Shown: piece after piece, positions 22,805 to 34,049 of the stretch | How the letters are laid out: every line of letters starts with the position of its first letter | Position numbering within the stretch: the first letter of the stretch is position 1 | Assembly (NCBI RefSeq): GCF_905220365.1 | Contig: NC_061126.1 | Span: 620,001-684,000, forward strand | Direction: 5' to 3' | DNA length: 64,000 nucleotides | Source: Vanessa cardui | Taxonomy: Eukaryota > Arthropoda > Insecta > Lepidoptera > Nymphalidae | Translations under genes and position numbers: made by a program | Notes under the pieces: model-generated | Told to the model about the DNA's origin: nothing | Database searches by the model: none | Seen by the model: the letters and a program-made list of their open reading frames with translations, nothing else

Positions 22805-23535
22805 AATATGAATGCGATATAATTTTCACCTATTATCACTGATAATATAATATGACAAGCAATCAAAAGCAGTTCAGGGAAAGAGAAAGTTAAAATATCT
22901 AAATTCAGAGCCGCTGCTGAATTTTTCTCGAAAGAATAACGTAATAATTTTTTACTGGCAAGACCCCGAGGTATATTTTTTGTGACACAATAGAAATTTC
23001 CCAAAGATCCATAAGACCCGGGTGTTACCGGGTTATGTGGGATTTTTATCCCCTGAAACCCCTACTATGGCTGTCGTCCACATGGATCAGGGAGACCGGG
23101 AGATCGTTCGAACAACACAAGGCGGATGAAAAATATATAAAAATGGACATACAATCATTTTCTTATGAATTTTATTTGAGCGCGTAAGTGTAATAATGCA
23201 TGATCGTATTTAAATGTAGTATAACTTTAAGATGTTTTAAATCTGTCAATTATTCTGATTTATAATTAAATTTTTCAATAACGTACTAAGTAACATAAAT
23301 ACTGAAGGATATGCATTCACTCACTATTGATCGCGTGAGGCGCAGGGTTTAGTCAACACACGCTCGCTGCTCTAATATTGTGGTTTTGCTTCTGTTATTG
23401 ATTTGAAGTGCGGTGTATATCGATGATAAAGGCTTTCATTTGTTCTACAAATGGTTTGTTTTGGATATTGCATGCATAATTTGATATTTAGTTAATAAAT
23501 ATTTTTTTATTGCTATTGCTACTGAGTTTAACGCA
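22805..23535. other. Intron sequence, nothing recognised
   Basis: AT-rich intron. A GC-richer patch near 23010-23110 has no recognised identity. Confidence 0.5.
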
Positions 23536-23539
23536 GATA

Positions 23540-23970
23540 ACTATTGAATTGATGTGCTTAATTTGTATTTATAGTGATGAAAAACTACTCATGATAGATG
23601 TTTATATGCCAGGTATATCCTTCAACCTGCATTGGAGGAATAAGCCAAAATAAGAAGGAATAAGATGGAAGAATAAGAGGAAAAGTAGGCTTTGCCACTG
23701 TTGATCTTTATGAGGGCACTCTAAGATCATCCGAAGCGTAGATAAACATCTACGTATTTCAGTGTGCTGAGGTGACTCTTACTTTAAGAAGAGGCTTTGG
23801 AGCTCGTTCCAACATACTACTCCGATGCAGATTGGTAAATTTACATCCAGCACATGCAGCTTTCCTAACAAGGTTTAACTTCACTACAGGGTCCCAGAAG
23901 AATATTAGACACTTGAAAATTTTAATTAAGTCAGGGTTTGAATTCCATCCTTCAGATACAATTCACGCGC
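23540..23970. repeat. SINE family A fragments, old, both orientations
   Basis: GATGTGCTTAATTTGTATTT at 23551 is a forward piece. GAGGCTTTGGAGCTCGTTCC followed by CACATGCAGCTTTCCTAACA at about 23790-23870 is an inverted piece. Both are strongly diverged. Confidence 0.5.
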
Positions 23971-24009
23971 TCCAACTATTTGGCTATCTTATCTCGAAAT
24001 AATTAACAG

Positions 24010-25585
24010 ATAATCTAATTTTATGATATTTTAGTTATTCTGAGCTCATAAGGAATACGGGTGTCTCTTTAAAGTGTGTATTTCATATAGTATCGCTCCA
24101 GCTAATTTGTCACCTCCTTAACTTCGGTCTCAACCTGTACCCACTATCCAAGTTAAGCCGTACTAATTGACGTCGGGACCTCCGAGTGCGATAATCTCTC
24201 CGCACTAAATTAATCTTCCAACTTGCAGTCGGGTAAATGTCTAGTCTGGTTAATCTGACACTGCAGCTCTAAACGAAATAGCCCTGTAATTACTCGAGCC
24301 ACGAGGTACAGTTATTGACATTTTTAATAAATATAGAGGTTGAAAATCTTTTGCCAACGTACAATGAATGGATTCTTGGAAAATATTGGTAAATATTGCT
24401 GGTGTTCTTCAAATAAAACGAACCTTCTGTTCCATTCAATGAACTTCGCAGTTTAAAATTCGATTATATCTCTTTCGAGGATCTATACAATATATAATTG
24501 TTACTCTAAAATGATTTTCAGAGCAAGGACTTGCTCACTTAATCCAGTATTCAACCCTTAAATGGAAGATCCGTGGCAGTGTAAAAAGCAATATGAATAT
24601 TCATCGAGACGAAGACGGGAGTGCCGAAGGCTTTTATTAGATCAGCGATTCGTGCTTACGCTTCGAGCACTGGCCACTTATTTTTGTACCCAGCCTCGCT
24701 CGGGTTGTTGTCGTTTTTTAGGGTGTATTGAATATCAATAAGGGGTAAGAGATGGTGTAAGCGAACTTTATGATATTTACTTCGATTTTTTAAAACGACA
24801 CAAAGTATAAAATTGGTTCAAATTTTATATTATGTATGGATTTAAAATTCAACAAATATAAACCCAAATCTTATTAAATTCGTCCGTTTGTCGTATTTCA
24901 ATACCAAATATTTTCTATAAAATTGGCCTCCCATTTGAAATCTTATTTTAGAATTAACATGACTAAAATCCGCCCAATACGTCCATAGTCAAGAAAATTC
25001 GGGTCACGTCGGGCACAATTAGCGTTCCCAGGGAAATGAAAACCGTTAAATGACTCGAACCGTTCCATTGTTTACTGCCTAGTTGCTGAGTTAGGTCTTT
25101 ATTTGGAGTGCATTGTTTGAGGCCTTTGAGTCTAACATTGACGTAAACGACACATTTGTGTAAAGACAGATGACATTCGTACTCATGAAAATTTACCATC
25201 GCTAAATAAATTTCGGTGAAGCGGAGGTCCAATTTGAGGCTAATATTTCGAATTGATTTATTAGCCCACTATTTGTGTAAATATAAAAAGACTTTAAAGA
25301 TACTTGCATTGAAGAATTCAATGTTGTATATAAGCAAGAGCTTACTGTAGTTTGTTTTTATTTTTCTCAGAGATCATTGTTTTGATGAGGAACCTGCCTA
25401 CGTTATCGAAATACAAAACTCATCTTTCAAGAGAAAATGGGCCGAAAAAATACTCGATCAGCATAAAGTAACTTGTTAGACTTTTTGATACATTTAAAAG
25501 TATTTCAAACTTGTCAGTTTATTTGATATGAAAAATGTAGTATTTAATGGACAAAACACAAATTATCTAGTTAAATAGTAAAGTA
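24010..25585. other. Intron sequence with GC-richer unique blocks
   Basis: Blocks near 24090-24310, 24600-24720 and 24960-25240 are less AT-rich than their surroundings and match no repeat family in the window. No exon was recognised. Confidence 0.45.
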
Positions 25586-25589
25586 AATT

Positions 25590-25883
25590 AACAGCCTGTA
25601 AAATTTCCACTGTTGGGTTAAGGCCTCCTCTTCCATTAAGGAAAGGGTATGGAACATATTCCACCACGCCGTTCCAATGCGGGTTGGTAGAATGCACATT
25701 TGGCAGAAATTCGATGAAATTAGACACATGCAGATTTCCTCACGATGTTTTCCTTCACCGCCGAGCACGAGATGAATTATGAACACAAATTAAGGACGTA
25801 TATATAGTGGTGCTTGCCTGGGTTTGAACCCGCAATCATCGGTTAAGATGCACGCGTTCTGTCCACTGGGTCATCTTAGCTCA
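25590..25883 (-). repeat. SINE family A, full length, inverted
   Basis: Runs from AACAGCCTGTAAAATTTCCA to GTCCACTGGGTCATCTTAGC, with the inverted B box GGTTTGAACCC at about 25823. Similar AGTTAAATA stretches at both ends may be target-site duplications. Confidence 0.9.
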
Positions 25884-25889
25884 GTTAAA

Positions 25890-26990
25890 TAAAGAAAATA
25901 AATAAAGACGCTTTGTATAACTGAATAATCAAAAGACGCATTATAACCGATCCTGGCCTTTGACAAAATGATAATATACTATATTTTAATTGAACAATTC
26001 ACAGTATCCAAATATTGAAATGATATAACCAAGTTATAAAAGGTTGAAAAGTTTTGGGTACAGAAGGGCGCGTCATGTAATTTTGGAAAATTTTATAATT
26101 TATCTAAATCAAAATCAAATATCAACATGAATTCCCGTTTCCTAACTTTTGGTCTTGTCGGAGAAATTTTTGAGTTCTGATTGTATTCCTTCCTTTTGTG
26201 CCAATATTCTAACTCAGGCTTTAAATCAAATATGGTTTAGCGGTTTATTACGTAGAATGATTAACGAATAATACGAAAATATATAAAATTAATGAATAAT
26301 AAATACGAATGTATAACATTTGATTGCAAATAAAATGTACCAGCATAATCTTTTCGATTTCTCTAAGTCTTGGCGTTTTTAATATATTTTAGAATACTTT
26401 TATAAAATCAATAAACGATAGGTTTCTGACAAGGAATCTTCAGTAACATTTGGATTTGTGCTACACCTGCCTTGGAAAACTATAAATATATTGAAAATAG
26501 ACTGATCTGAATTCGGTAGTATTTTAAGACGATTTAAGATATTTTTACGAGATAAGATTAACTGATATTTGCCGGAATAGATATTTATAAAGAATAAAAA
26601 CTTAATGGCAAACCATTTGTTACAAATAGTTTAGCTTCTGAATTAGAGCCAAACGCGCATCAGAAATCAATTCCTTACACATATAAATACAATTTTAAAT
26701 GTGGTGCTAAGTTCTTAATTTTCTTACTTTAAATTAGTCCAAATCGTGATCAATTGAGTTGGTGTGTTGCATTTTTGTGCTATATATGAGTACAATATAC
26801 TCATATATGAATACATGTGTGGGTCTGTGCATGTATTAGTGCACTGTGTTTTATATTGTGATAGGCATGGGGTTTATACATAAATATATATTTAAAGTTT
26901 AATTTATTTAAGATTGTTTCACTCAGAAATGGTATTAAAAAAAGCTAAGACATTCACAATAATATCAGACAATGTCTGTTTCGAACAAGA
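25890..26990. other. Intron sequence, nothing recognised
   Basis: AT-rich intron. An overlapping ATATATGAGTAC-type inverted motif lies near 26782-26812; nothing else was seen. Confidence 0.5.
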
Positions 26991-26999
26991 TCTAAGTCA

Positions 27000-28516
27000 A
27001 AAAAATCAAAATCAAAATCAAAATAAACTTTATTCAAGTAGGCTTTTATAAGCACTTTTGAATCGTCATTTTACAATTAAGTGAAGCTACCACCGGTTCG
27101 GAAAGTAGATTCTACCGAGAAGAACCGGCAAGAAACTCAGTAGTTACTCTTTTTTAACATTTAAAAAATACAACGTCATGTTAATTAAATACAATTATTT
27201 CAATTAATGTATCCTGCTTGGAAGTCAACAGGTATTAACTCCACGCTTTTTTATCATCTACAAAATCTTGTATCGAATAGTATGCTTTTTCTACCAATGT
27301 ATTTTTAACAAACGATTTGAATTTACTAAACGGCAAAGTTAAAAATTTCTGCGGAATTTTATTATAGAAACGGATACCTTGCCCCAAGAAGGATCTATTG
27401 ACTTTGCGGAGTCGGAAACTTGGCGTTATAAGTTTATCCTTACTTCTAGTGCATATACAATGATTATCACTGATTTTATCAAAGTGATCAATGTTACTGT
27501 GAATATACATGATATTGTTGTAAATATATTGCGACGCAACAGTAAGTATTCCTACTCTGTTAAAAACATCCCGAAGAGAGTCTCTAGCTCCAAGATTATA
27601 AATAAACCGGATTGCTCTCTTTTGTAAAATAAAGACAGATTCAATATCTGCAGCGTTACCCCAAAGTAATATGCCATATGACATAATACTGTGAAAATAA
27701 CCAAAATAAACTAAACGAGCGGTATCAATATCAGTTAGTTGTCTAACTTTTCTAACCGCGTATGTTGCGGAGCTGAGTCTTCCTGTTAGGGATGATAAAT
27801 GAGAGGTCCACTGAAGTCTGGAATCCAATTCTATTCCTAAAAACACCGTAGTATCAGCTACTTCAAGACGGTCACCATTTAAAGATATATTATAATTTTG
27901 CTTGCTAACATTAGGTAGGGTAAAAACTACACATTTTGTTTTTTGAGCATTCAAAACTAAATTATTTACTGTAAACCAATTGTGTATCTGTGATAATGCA
28001 CCGTTCACATCGTCATAGTCATTTTTTTTCCTGTCAACCTTAAAAATCAGCGAAGTATCGTCAGCAAACAACACTATATCACAAATACCCTTAACATAGA
28101 AAGGAAGATCATTTATATATACTAGGAATAGAAAGGGACCCAAAATTGAACCTTGTGGAACTCCCATTTTTAACGTAGATCCAGAAGACTTTATTCCATT
28201 AATGAAAACTTGCTGGATTCTTTGACTTAAATATGAAGCGATGAGATCAAGAGCTTTACCTTTAACACCGTAATATTTGAGCTTATAAAGAAGCGTTTCG
28301 TGTTCTACACAATCGAATGCTTTAGATAAATCACAGAATACTCCAATAGCGTTCTGTGATTTCTCCCAAGCATCGTAAATATGTTTGAGAAGCGCAATTC
28401 CCGCATCAGTTGTCGAGCGACCTCTTCTAAAACCGAATTGCTCACCATGAAAAATAGCATTTGTACCGAAATGGACGAGAAGTTGATTTAAAATAATTTT
28501 TTCGAAAATTTTACTT
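27000..28516 (-). mobile_element. Non-LTR retrotransposon (CR1/Jockey group), 5'-truncated
   Basis: The reading frame enters at about 28515 and ends at 27235. It is followed by a 3' UTR with AACCGGTGGTAGCTTCAC and an ATTTTG-repeat tail at 27000-27022. Upstream of 28516 the frame is lost, as expected for incomplete reverse transcription. Fragments of the same 3' end occur at 1261 and, more diverged, at 36105 and 31655. Confidence 0.85.
27235..28515 (-). CDS. LINE reverse transcriptase, C-terminal part of ORF2
   Basis: An open frame of about 426 codons without stops. Order of motifs: SKIFEKI (fingers), EQFGFRRGRSTTDA, the catalytic motif A VFCDLSKAFDCVEHE, motif B GVPQGSILGPFLFLVYIND, and motif C LFADDTSL with the two catalytic Asp residues. 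The thumb region and the C-terminal LWG and FYNKIP motifs follow. The usual ATG at 28167 is internal to the frame, since coding sequence continues upstream to the truncation. The N-terminal endonuclease is missing, so the copy cannot mobilise alone. The exact clade (CR1, L2, Rex1 or Daphne-like) is not resolved. Confidence 0.88.
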   Translation of the reverse strand, partial: SKIFEKIILNQLLVHFGTNAIFHGEQFGFRRGRSTTDAGIALLKHIYDAWEKSQNAIGVFCDLSKAFDCVEHETLLYKLKYYGVKGKALDLIASYLSQRIQQVFINGIKSSGSTLKMGVPQGSILGPFLFLVYINDLPFYVKGICDIVLFADDTSLIFKVDRKKNDYDDVNGALSQIHNWFTVNNLVLNAQKTKCVVFTLPNVSKQNYNISLNGDRLEVADTTVFLGIELDSRLQWTSHLSSLTGRLSSATYAVRKVRQLTDIDTARLVYFGYFHSIMSYGILLWGNAADIESVFILQKRAIRFIYNLGARDSLRDVFNRVGILTVASQYIYNNIMYIHSNIDHFDKISDNHCICTRSKDKLITPSFRLRKVNRSFLGQGIRFYNKIPQKFLTLPFSKFKSFVKNTLVEKAYYSIQDFVDDKKAWS

Positions 28517-28519
28517 CAA

Positions 28520-28760
28520 AGCACAATCCAGAACCGTTATTGGATCGTATGTGGCGTTTAATTCTGTAATATTTATTCATGACACGGCGTGCGAGTGACA
28601 ACGCGGAGCGATACGCCGTTTTTATTTATATTTGAAAATACAACTGGCTTTGTATTTTTTTTAGAAAACCTGTTTATAATGTTGATATATAGAACTTAAT
28701 ATGTAGATCCATGTAAATTTGTACGCGTGTGACGTGAATGAGAAATATTAGTGTTGAAAA
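28520..28760. other. Unclassified intron segment
   Basis: Short AT-rich segment between the LINE and a family E repeat, with a GC-richer patch near 28575-28620. Nothing recognised. Confidence 0.4.
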
Positions 28761-28762
28761 CA

Positions 28763-29022
28763 TTAGCGACCAACCCCGGCTTCGGATGGATGCAAAACTA
28801 AATATACTACAGAATTTGTTTATTTACGACATCACATTAGAAACTTCTAAAATTGTCAGCGTTCATTTGCTAATTGTCCATGTATTATATACAAAAACTT
28901 CCCCTCGAATCACTATATCTATTAAAAATGCCACTTCAAAATTCGTTGTGTAATTTTAAAGATTTAAGCACCTTTGTATATAGGGACAGACAGCAGTAAC
29001 CAACTTTGTCCTATAGTATGTA
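28763..29022 (-). repeat. Helitron-like repeat family E, inverted
   Basis: TTAGCGACCAACCCCGGCTT is the inverted terminal end. ACATCACATTAGAAACTTCT follows, and GACAGACAGCAGTAACCAAC is near the other end. It resembles 45830-46061 in reverse. Confidence 0.65.
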
Positions 29023-29439
29023 AAGATAAAGATTATATTTAGGCAGTCTGGCAAATAGATCCATTGAATGTGAAAGATAACCGCCAAAGAAAGTTGCCGG
29101 TAATGTTAGCCATCCCTAGCTTCGTCAAATCATCAACAGAAATTTGAATTTAGACACACAGTTCAAATTAGAAAATAATAGCAGTGAGTATTGATATTTG
29201 TTGGTAGAATATTCTATAAGTGGATACGTACTTAGGAGCTTTACCACCAAGTTGGCGTATACACTTTACAATCCGTATCAGAAATTCTATATCAAGATAT
29301 TTGAATAAACTTCGCTTTGATCACTTTCCTGATACTGGCAGTATTATTGTATTTATTTGTAATTATATCTTATTATAAAAAAATATATTCTAATTTAATG
29401 ATGCCAATACATGCAGGATTATTATGGTGATTTCCTCCA

Positions 29440-29530
29440 AAGAAAAAAAATATAAACACAAGATATGCTCACGAAACAAAGATTTTCAGTTAATATGCTG
29501 CAGTTCTAACTACTGGGCCATCTCGATGGG
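29440..29530 (-). repeat. SINE family A head fragment, inverted
   Basis: CAGTTCTAACTACTGGGCCATCTCG is the inverted A-box region; only the head is recognisable. Confidence 0.5.
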
Positions 29531-29534
29531 ATTT

Positions 29535-30590
29535 GCAAGTAGTTTTTTCATTACAAAACCAATACATAATATCTTTATTCTCATGTTTTTTTTTTATATA
29601 TGTATGTAATTTTATATTGTATGGCTCAAGCATTTTCGTGTGTATCAACGGCTCCCACCTGTAATCAGCTGTTTCATTTGCCTATACTAAATCCTCTAAA
29701 ATAAAACCTACCATATTTAGTCTTAGACAAATATAATTTTATTTGAATTTTCAACATATTAAATAGTTTCAGTGAACGACAGATTCCCGTTGAGACATAT
29801 TGAAGTCTGTGTGGTTTCGGTAAAGTCTGTGAACTTGCAAATATTCACAATATTAAAAGCCTGTCACAAACCGCCAATTTGTGGCTTACGAATCCTCTCT
29901 GAACATTTCTAGTTTACGAATTTGTATCATTTAATACGTCACTTGTATTAAATGTGGATCGTGGGTGGTCACTGAGTAATTTAAATACAAATTAATTGCC
30001 GAGATTGTTTTAAATCCATAACCTGTTAACTTTATGAGATGAATGGTTTTTGTAATTTCTATAAAATTTCTCAATCTAATGTATTATATATTCCTTTTTG
30101 TGTTTGTTGACCATCATAATATAATACAGCTCTCTAAGTTAGCGAGTCAAAATGCCAATGGCCAGACTTGTTTGGAGAACGAAAGAAAAAAAAATGTCCT
30201 TGAAAATAGAGGACAGTCCTGGATTTGACTAGGACTGGGATTTAAAAAACAATAGCTACCCATCGCAACGAATTCTGACTTTACGCTTTTTTATCGTCTA
30301 TATATTCTTGTACTATGTAGTAAGTTTTTTAATGAGCAAAGTTAAAAATATCTGCGAAATTTTACTTGACGTGTCATATAAAGATCACTAACGTGTTTTG
30401 ATGTTAGCTTAAAATGGTCAAAATTCACACATCTTGTTATAAAGCCATTATGCATCATTTACTTCGTAATACGGAGCTTACTTTCTGTCTCGAAAAAGCA
30501 ATAAAGAATCGTTAGCAAGTTTAACTTTATCATCAAAGATTATTAGTTAGTCTCCTTATATCATCAATATAAATCTTACATTTGAATGTA
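29535..30590. other. Intron sequence, nothing recognised
   Basis: AT-rich intron. A weak match to LINE 3' sequence (CTTTTTTATCGTCTATATAT) lies at about 30285-30345. Confidence 0.45.
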
Positions 30591-30594
30591 TTTG

Positions 30595-30650
30595 AATATA
30601 GATAAACTTATATTATTAGATCAATCTAATAAAATAAGTTTATCTATATT
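30595..30650. repeat. 56-bp near-perfect palindrome
   Basis: Two 27-base arms (30595-30621 and 30624-30650) pair with a single mismatch around the 2-base centre CA. The outer 17 bases are AATATAGATAAACTTAT and its exact complement. Confidence 0.9.
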
Positions 30651-30762
30651 ATCGTATATCTCATTTTTTTCCAAAGTATATAAAGATATTTAATAGATTT
30701 GCACACGGATTTACATACTATTATTAAACAGTATGAACTATTGGATCGGTGAAACTCTGTTC

Positions 30763-30960
30763 CACTAAGCCCTTCAGGGTACTGGTTCAGTTACATTCTG
30801 CTTTGAAAGGAAACGCTTGTGTAAATAGAGGCGCTAGAGCCATTAACGTCATAGTTCCCAAGGTTGGCTGCGAATTGGTGATATGAGAAATTATTAATAT
30901 TTATTACAGTACCTATATCTATGAGTAGTGTACCACATGCTATCAGGGAGTCGGTCCACA
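30763..30960 (+). repeat. Repeat family C, heavily degraded
   Basis: GTTCCCAAGGTTGGCTGCGA, TTATTAATATTTATTACAGT and CTATGAGTAGTGTACCAC recall the second half of family C; the first half is barely recognisable. Confidence 0.55.
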
Positions 30961-30964
30961 TATT

Positions 30965-32755
30965 TATATTTCATAAAAATAAATCTGACATAAAGTGTAC
31001 CAACATTTGACAAATGTTCATTCACCATAAGTTTCCTTGCCAGGATTGTTACCCACGATCTTCATTTAAGATCTAGTCAACGGGAAATTTCGTCACATTT
31101 ACTCATGTCACGAGTCTCGACTTTCACTTGTAAAAAAACTATGGGTAAGCTTATTAAAACGGGAAGTTAGTCGAAGCGAAGCGACTGAAATAGCTCTCAG
31201 CGTATCTCCTATCAAGCGGTTAATTTACGAGTATTAAGCAGATAAATTGCTTTGATAAACCGAGTCCCGCTCAACACTTGCTAATGCACCATTACCGTCC
31301 GTATTTCGCCTCTGTCATTTTTAGCGGCGGAAATTACAACGTTGTTCAGAATTCGCCGCATAACCACGGGCTCGGGAATTGTTATGTTACTCGACTCATT
31401 CGAAATGACGGAGCATTTGCTTTTTTTTCTTTATATGTATTGTGTAATAATAGAACAGCGCTATTGAACAGCGGAATATAAGGCTGAAATAATTAACTCG
31501 GATCAACATTATATAAGTGACAAGCGTTTTTCACACAATCAACGTGGCAGCGAATTTGATTATTTTTTTATTGATTGTACTGGGATTTTTACGAATCGTT
31601 TAATAGAATGAACGTATGATGCGATATGAATTAATTTTAAATAAAATGAATAAAATATTATTCAAGTAAAGTTTACAATTAAGTATTTTGGAATCATCAA
31701 TATTTCAATTTTACTATAAATAGCGGCTCAGTAGTATTACAAAAAAAAATCAGAGAACTCTTTTATGCAGACTAAATACTATTTCAGTACTCCATAACAA
31801 CACTCCATGTGACATAAGCCTGTGAAAATTACTAAAATAACGTAAAGTACCAGTACTTATTTCTTTCAGTTAACGAATTGTTTTGATTGCATATACATTA
31901 ACTACTTATTATCCCTTTCATGGCTAACAAATGACCGACTGAATTTTGAATTCAAAAATAAACCTCAGAAAGACCGTCAACTCAAAAAAACGAAGCATTT
32001 CATTATTTAAAAATAACAAGGAAGTCTTCTACTTGACACTTGGCAGGGAAAATATTGTGCATTTATTCTTTTTTTGCATTTAGGACTAGATTATTTATAT
32101 GAAATCACTTTAATATCAAGCTTCAAACGAGAGACGGTCATAGTTTACTGTCGGATGTATTATTAAAAAAAAAGATGATTCAAATGCAACCAATGACAGC
32201 TTAGGCTGCGTATTCATATTAGAGTTAAATTAGTCAACGCTAATCAAAATCAATTTATGAAACCTCCATGGTGACAAATACGTTAAAATATATGAATAAT
32301 AAAACTAATAACATCAAAGCAACAAAGACTGACGAAACCTTCCACTCGATGCGTATAAGTTGTTCTGTTCTTGTTATTTGACGTGAAGACGCGTGTCTCG
32401 TTGACGCGTTAACTTAGCGACATTATTCAGCGGAAACACCATGTAACATGGCTGCTGACATCTCTGACAGATTGCGTTTATATCTGTCAGTCTCCCAGCG
32501 GCGCTGAATTAAACGCATTATACTTCATACGAGACAGATTCGTCTTTATTATACAACCACTATAGCTGATTGTATTTAGCTCACAATTAATTTCACAATG
32601 CAGAAAAATCATCGTTAAATATAAGAAGCTAATCTATTGCTTTTCGCTACATATTATAAAATCTGTCTGTATGTTCGCGATAAACTCCAAAACTACTGTA
32701 CGGATAATGTTGTCTTAAATTTTCGCGATTATTACACATTTAAAGAACTAAGACC
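30965..32755. other. Intron sequence with unique GC-richer blocks
   Basis: A less AT-rich block without repeat similarity lies at 31170-31400. A diverged LINE 3' end is possible at 31655-31740. A TGACAG/CTGTCA cluster lies at 32456-32489. No gene was recognised. Confidence 0.45.
32456..32489. promoter_or_regulatory. TGACAG/CTGTCA site cluster 1
   Basis: TGACA at 32456, TGACAG at 32465 and the opposed CTGTCA at 32484. The TGACA core is bound by TALE homeodomain proteins such as Homothorax and TGIF-type factors. Function here is inferred only from the site layout. Confidence 0.3.
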
Positions 32756-32759
32756 TAAA

Positions 32760-32990
32760 GATACAGTTAGTGCCTTCTGCGTGCAACCGGAACGTTACTC
32801 AAGATATTAATTGAGAAATCGTTGGCGGTAGTTGTTAATAATATTTCCTTTGTTCTTCAAATAGACAAATGTCATCTTAGTCTACCCGTGACCACGAACA
32901 CTGCAAAGTGCTCGAAACGTCGGGATGTTTAAAAATAATTAATATACGCGATTCATCCGTTATAATTAGTTTTATTTAAATACTGTACGG
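32760..32990 (+). repeat. Penelope-like element remnant (candidate)
   Basis: GTGACCACGAACACTGCAAA followed by GTGCTCGAAACGTCGGGATG and TATACGCGATTCATCCGTTA is a pattern I know as a recurrent lepidopteran repeat, with similarity to Penelope-like element ends. Class assignment is from memory. Confidence 0.45.
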
Positions 32991-32994
32991 ATTT

Positions 32995-33780
32995 TACTGA
33001 AGTTTTCACTGATAGACAGAGAGAATTATAAGGAAGGTTTAAGTATATAATTTATTTATATTTTTATATATACATTGAAATAGAACGACAATTGAAAAAC
33101 ATGTCGAAATAACCAACAAAAATAAATAAATCAAAGGTAAAAATATAAAAAAGAACGTATGTCCACGCGTGCGAATATCATAAAAATACTTCACAGTTGT
33201 CTAATTTTCATAATCGCTTATAGCAAGGTGCAGTATGACAAAACATTTGAGCAATTTTCATGCGCGTCTATGTTTTCCATTTGTTGCTGCGCTGCTTTCA
33301 ATTTTAACCAATTTAATTGGAATTTAAAATATTTATAAGGTTTAATATATATAAAAGCATCTAGCCAGAATTGAAGCATGATAAACTCACGTCGTAATCT
33401 TTTAGGAGTAACACATAAAAAACACTCAAATACAAATATTTTTGTTAGCTTTATGTGAGCAGTTGCTCAAGCATACAGAACAGAAATTAAAAATATAAAA
33501 TTTCGTAACAGTTTATTTCAATTTTTTTTTAATTTTCGATAGCGAAACTTCCGCCAGCTCCGTAAATAGCTGACACGAATTTCAACTTAGCCGTTGACAT
33601 TTGTGACAGATCGACGCTCATACCTGTCACGAGATGAATAAGTGGCTAGTGACTACACTACAATGAGCTATATGCGGTGATTTAATCCATACTATTTATA
33701 TTGTGGTTTTATTTTTGTCACTTACAAATAATCTTAGAAGTCCATTATAAACTTTGAAGCTTTTCTGTGCTGATTCCAAA
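32995..33780. other. Intron sequence with site cluster 2
   Basis: AT-rich intron containing the TGACAG/CTGTCA cluster at 33595-33629 and no recognised gene. Confidence 0.45.
33595..33629. promoter_or_regulatory. TGACAG/CTGTCA site cluster 2
   Basis: TGACA at 33595, TGACAG at 33604 and opposed CTGTCA at 33624, nearly the same spacing as cluster 1. Another TGACA lies at 33571. Confidence 0.3.
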
Positions 33781-33792
33781 AAGTTAAGAGAC

Positions 33793-34036
33793 ATCAATGA
33801 TCATCATCAACAGCCTGTAAATTTCCCACTGCTGGGCTAAGACCTCCTCTCCATTTGAGCATCTTCCACCACGATGCTCCAATGCAGGTTGGTGAATACA
33901 CATGTGACAGAACTCACATATATTGAATTCCAAATACAAATGAAGCACATAAAAATTTAGTGGTGCTTGCCTGGGTTTGAACCCGTAATCTTTGGTTAAG
34001 ATGCACGCGTTTAACCACTGGATCATCTCGGCTCAT
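33793..34036 (-). repeat. SINE family A, inverted, with internal deletion and 10-bp TSD
   Basis: Runs from an ATCATCATCAACAGCCTGTA tail to the inverted head ending CACTGGATCATCTCGGCTCA. The middle (CATGCAGGTTTCC region) is deleted. GTTAAGAGAC flanks it at 33783-33792 and 34037-34046. Confidence 0.9.
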
Positions 34037-34049
34037 GTTAAGAGACGTT

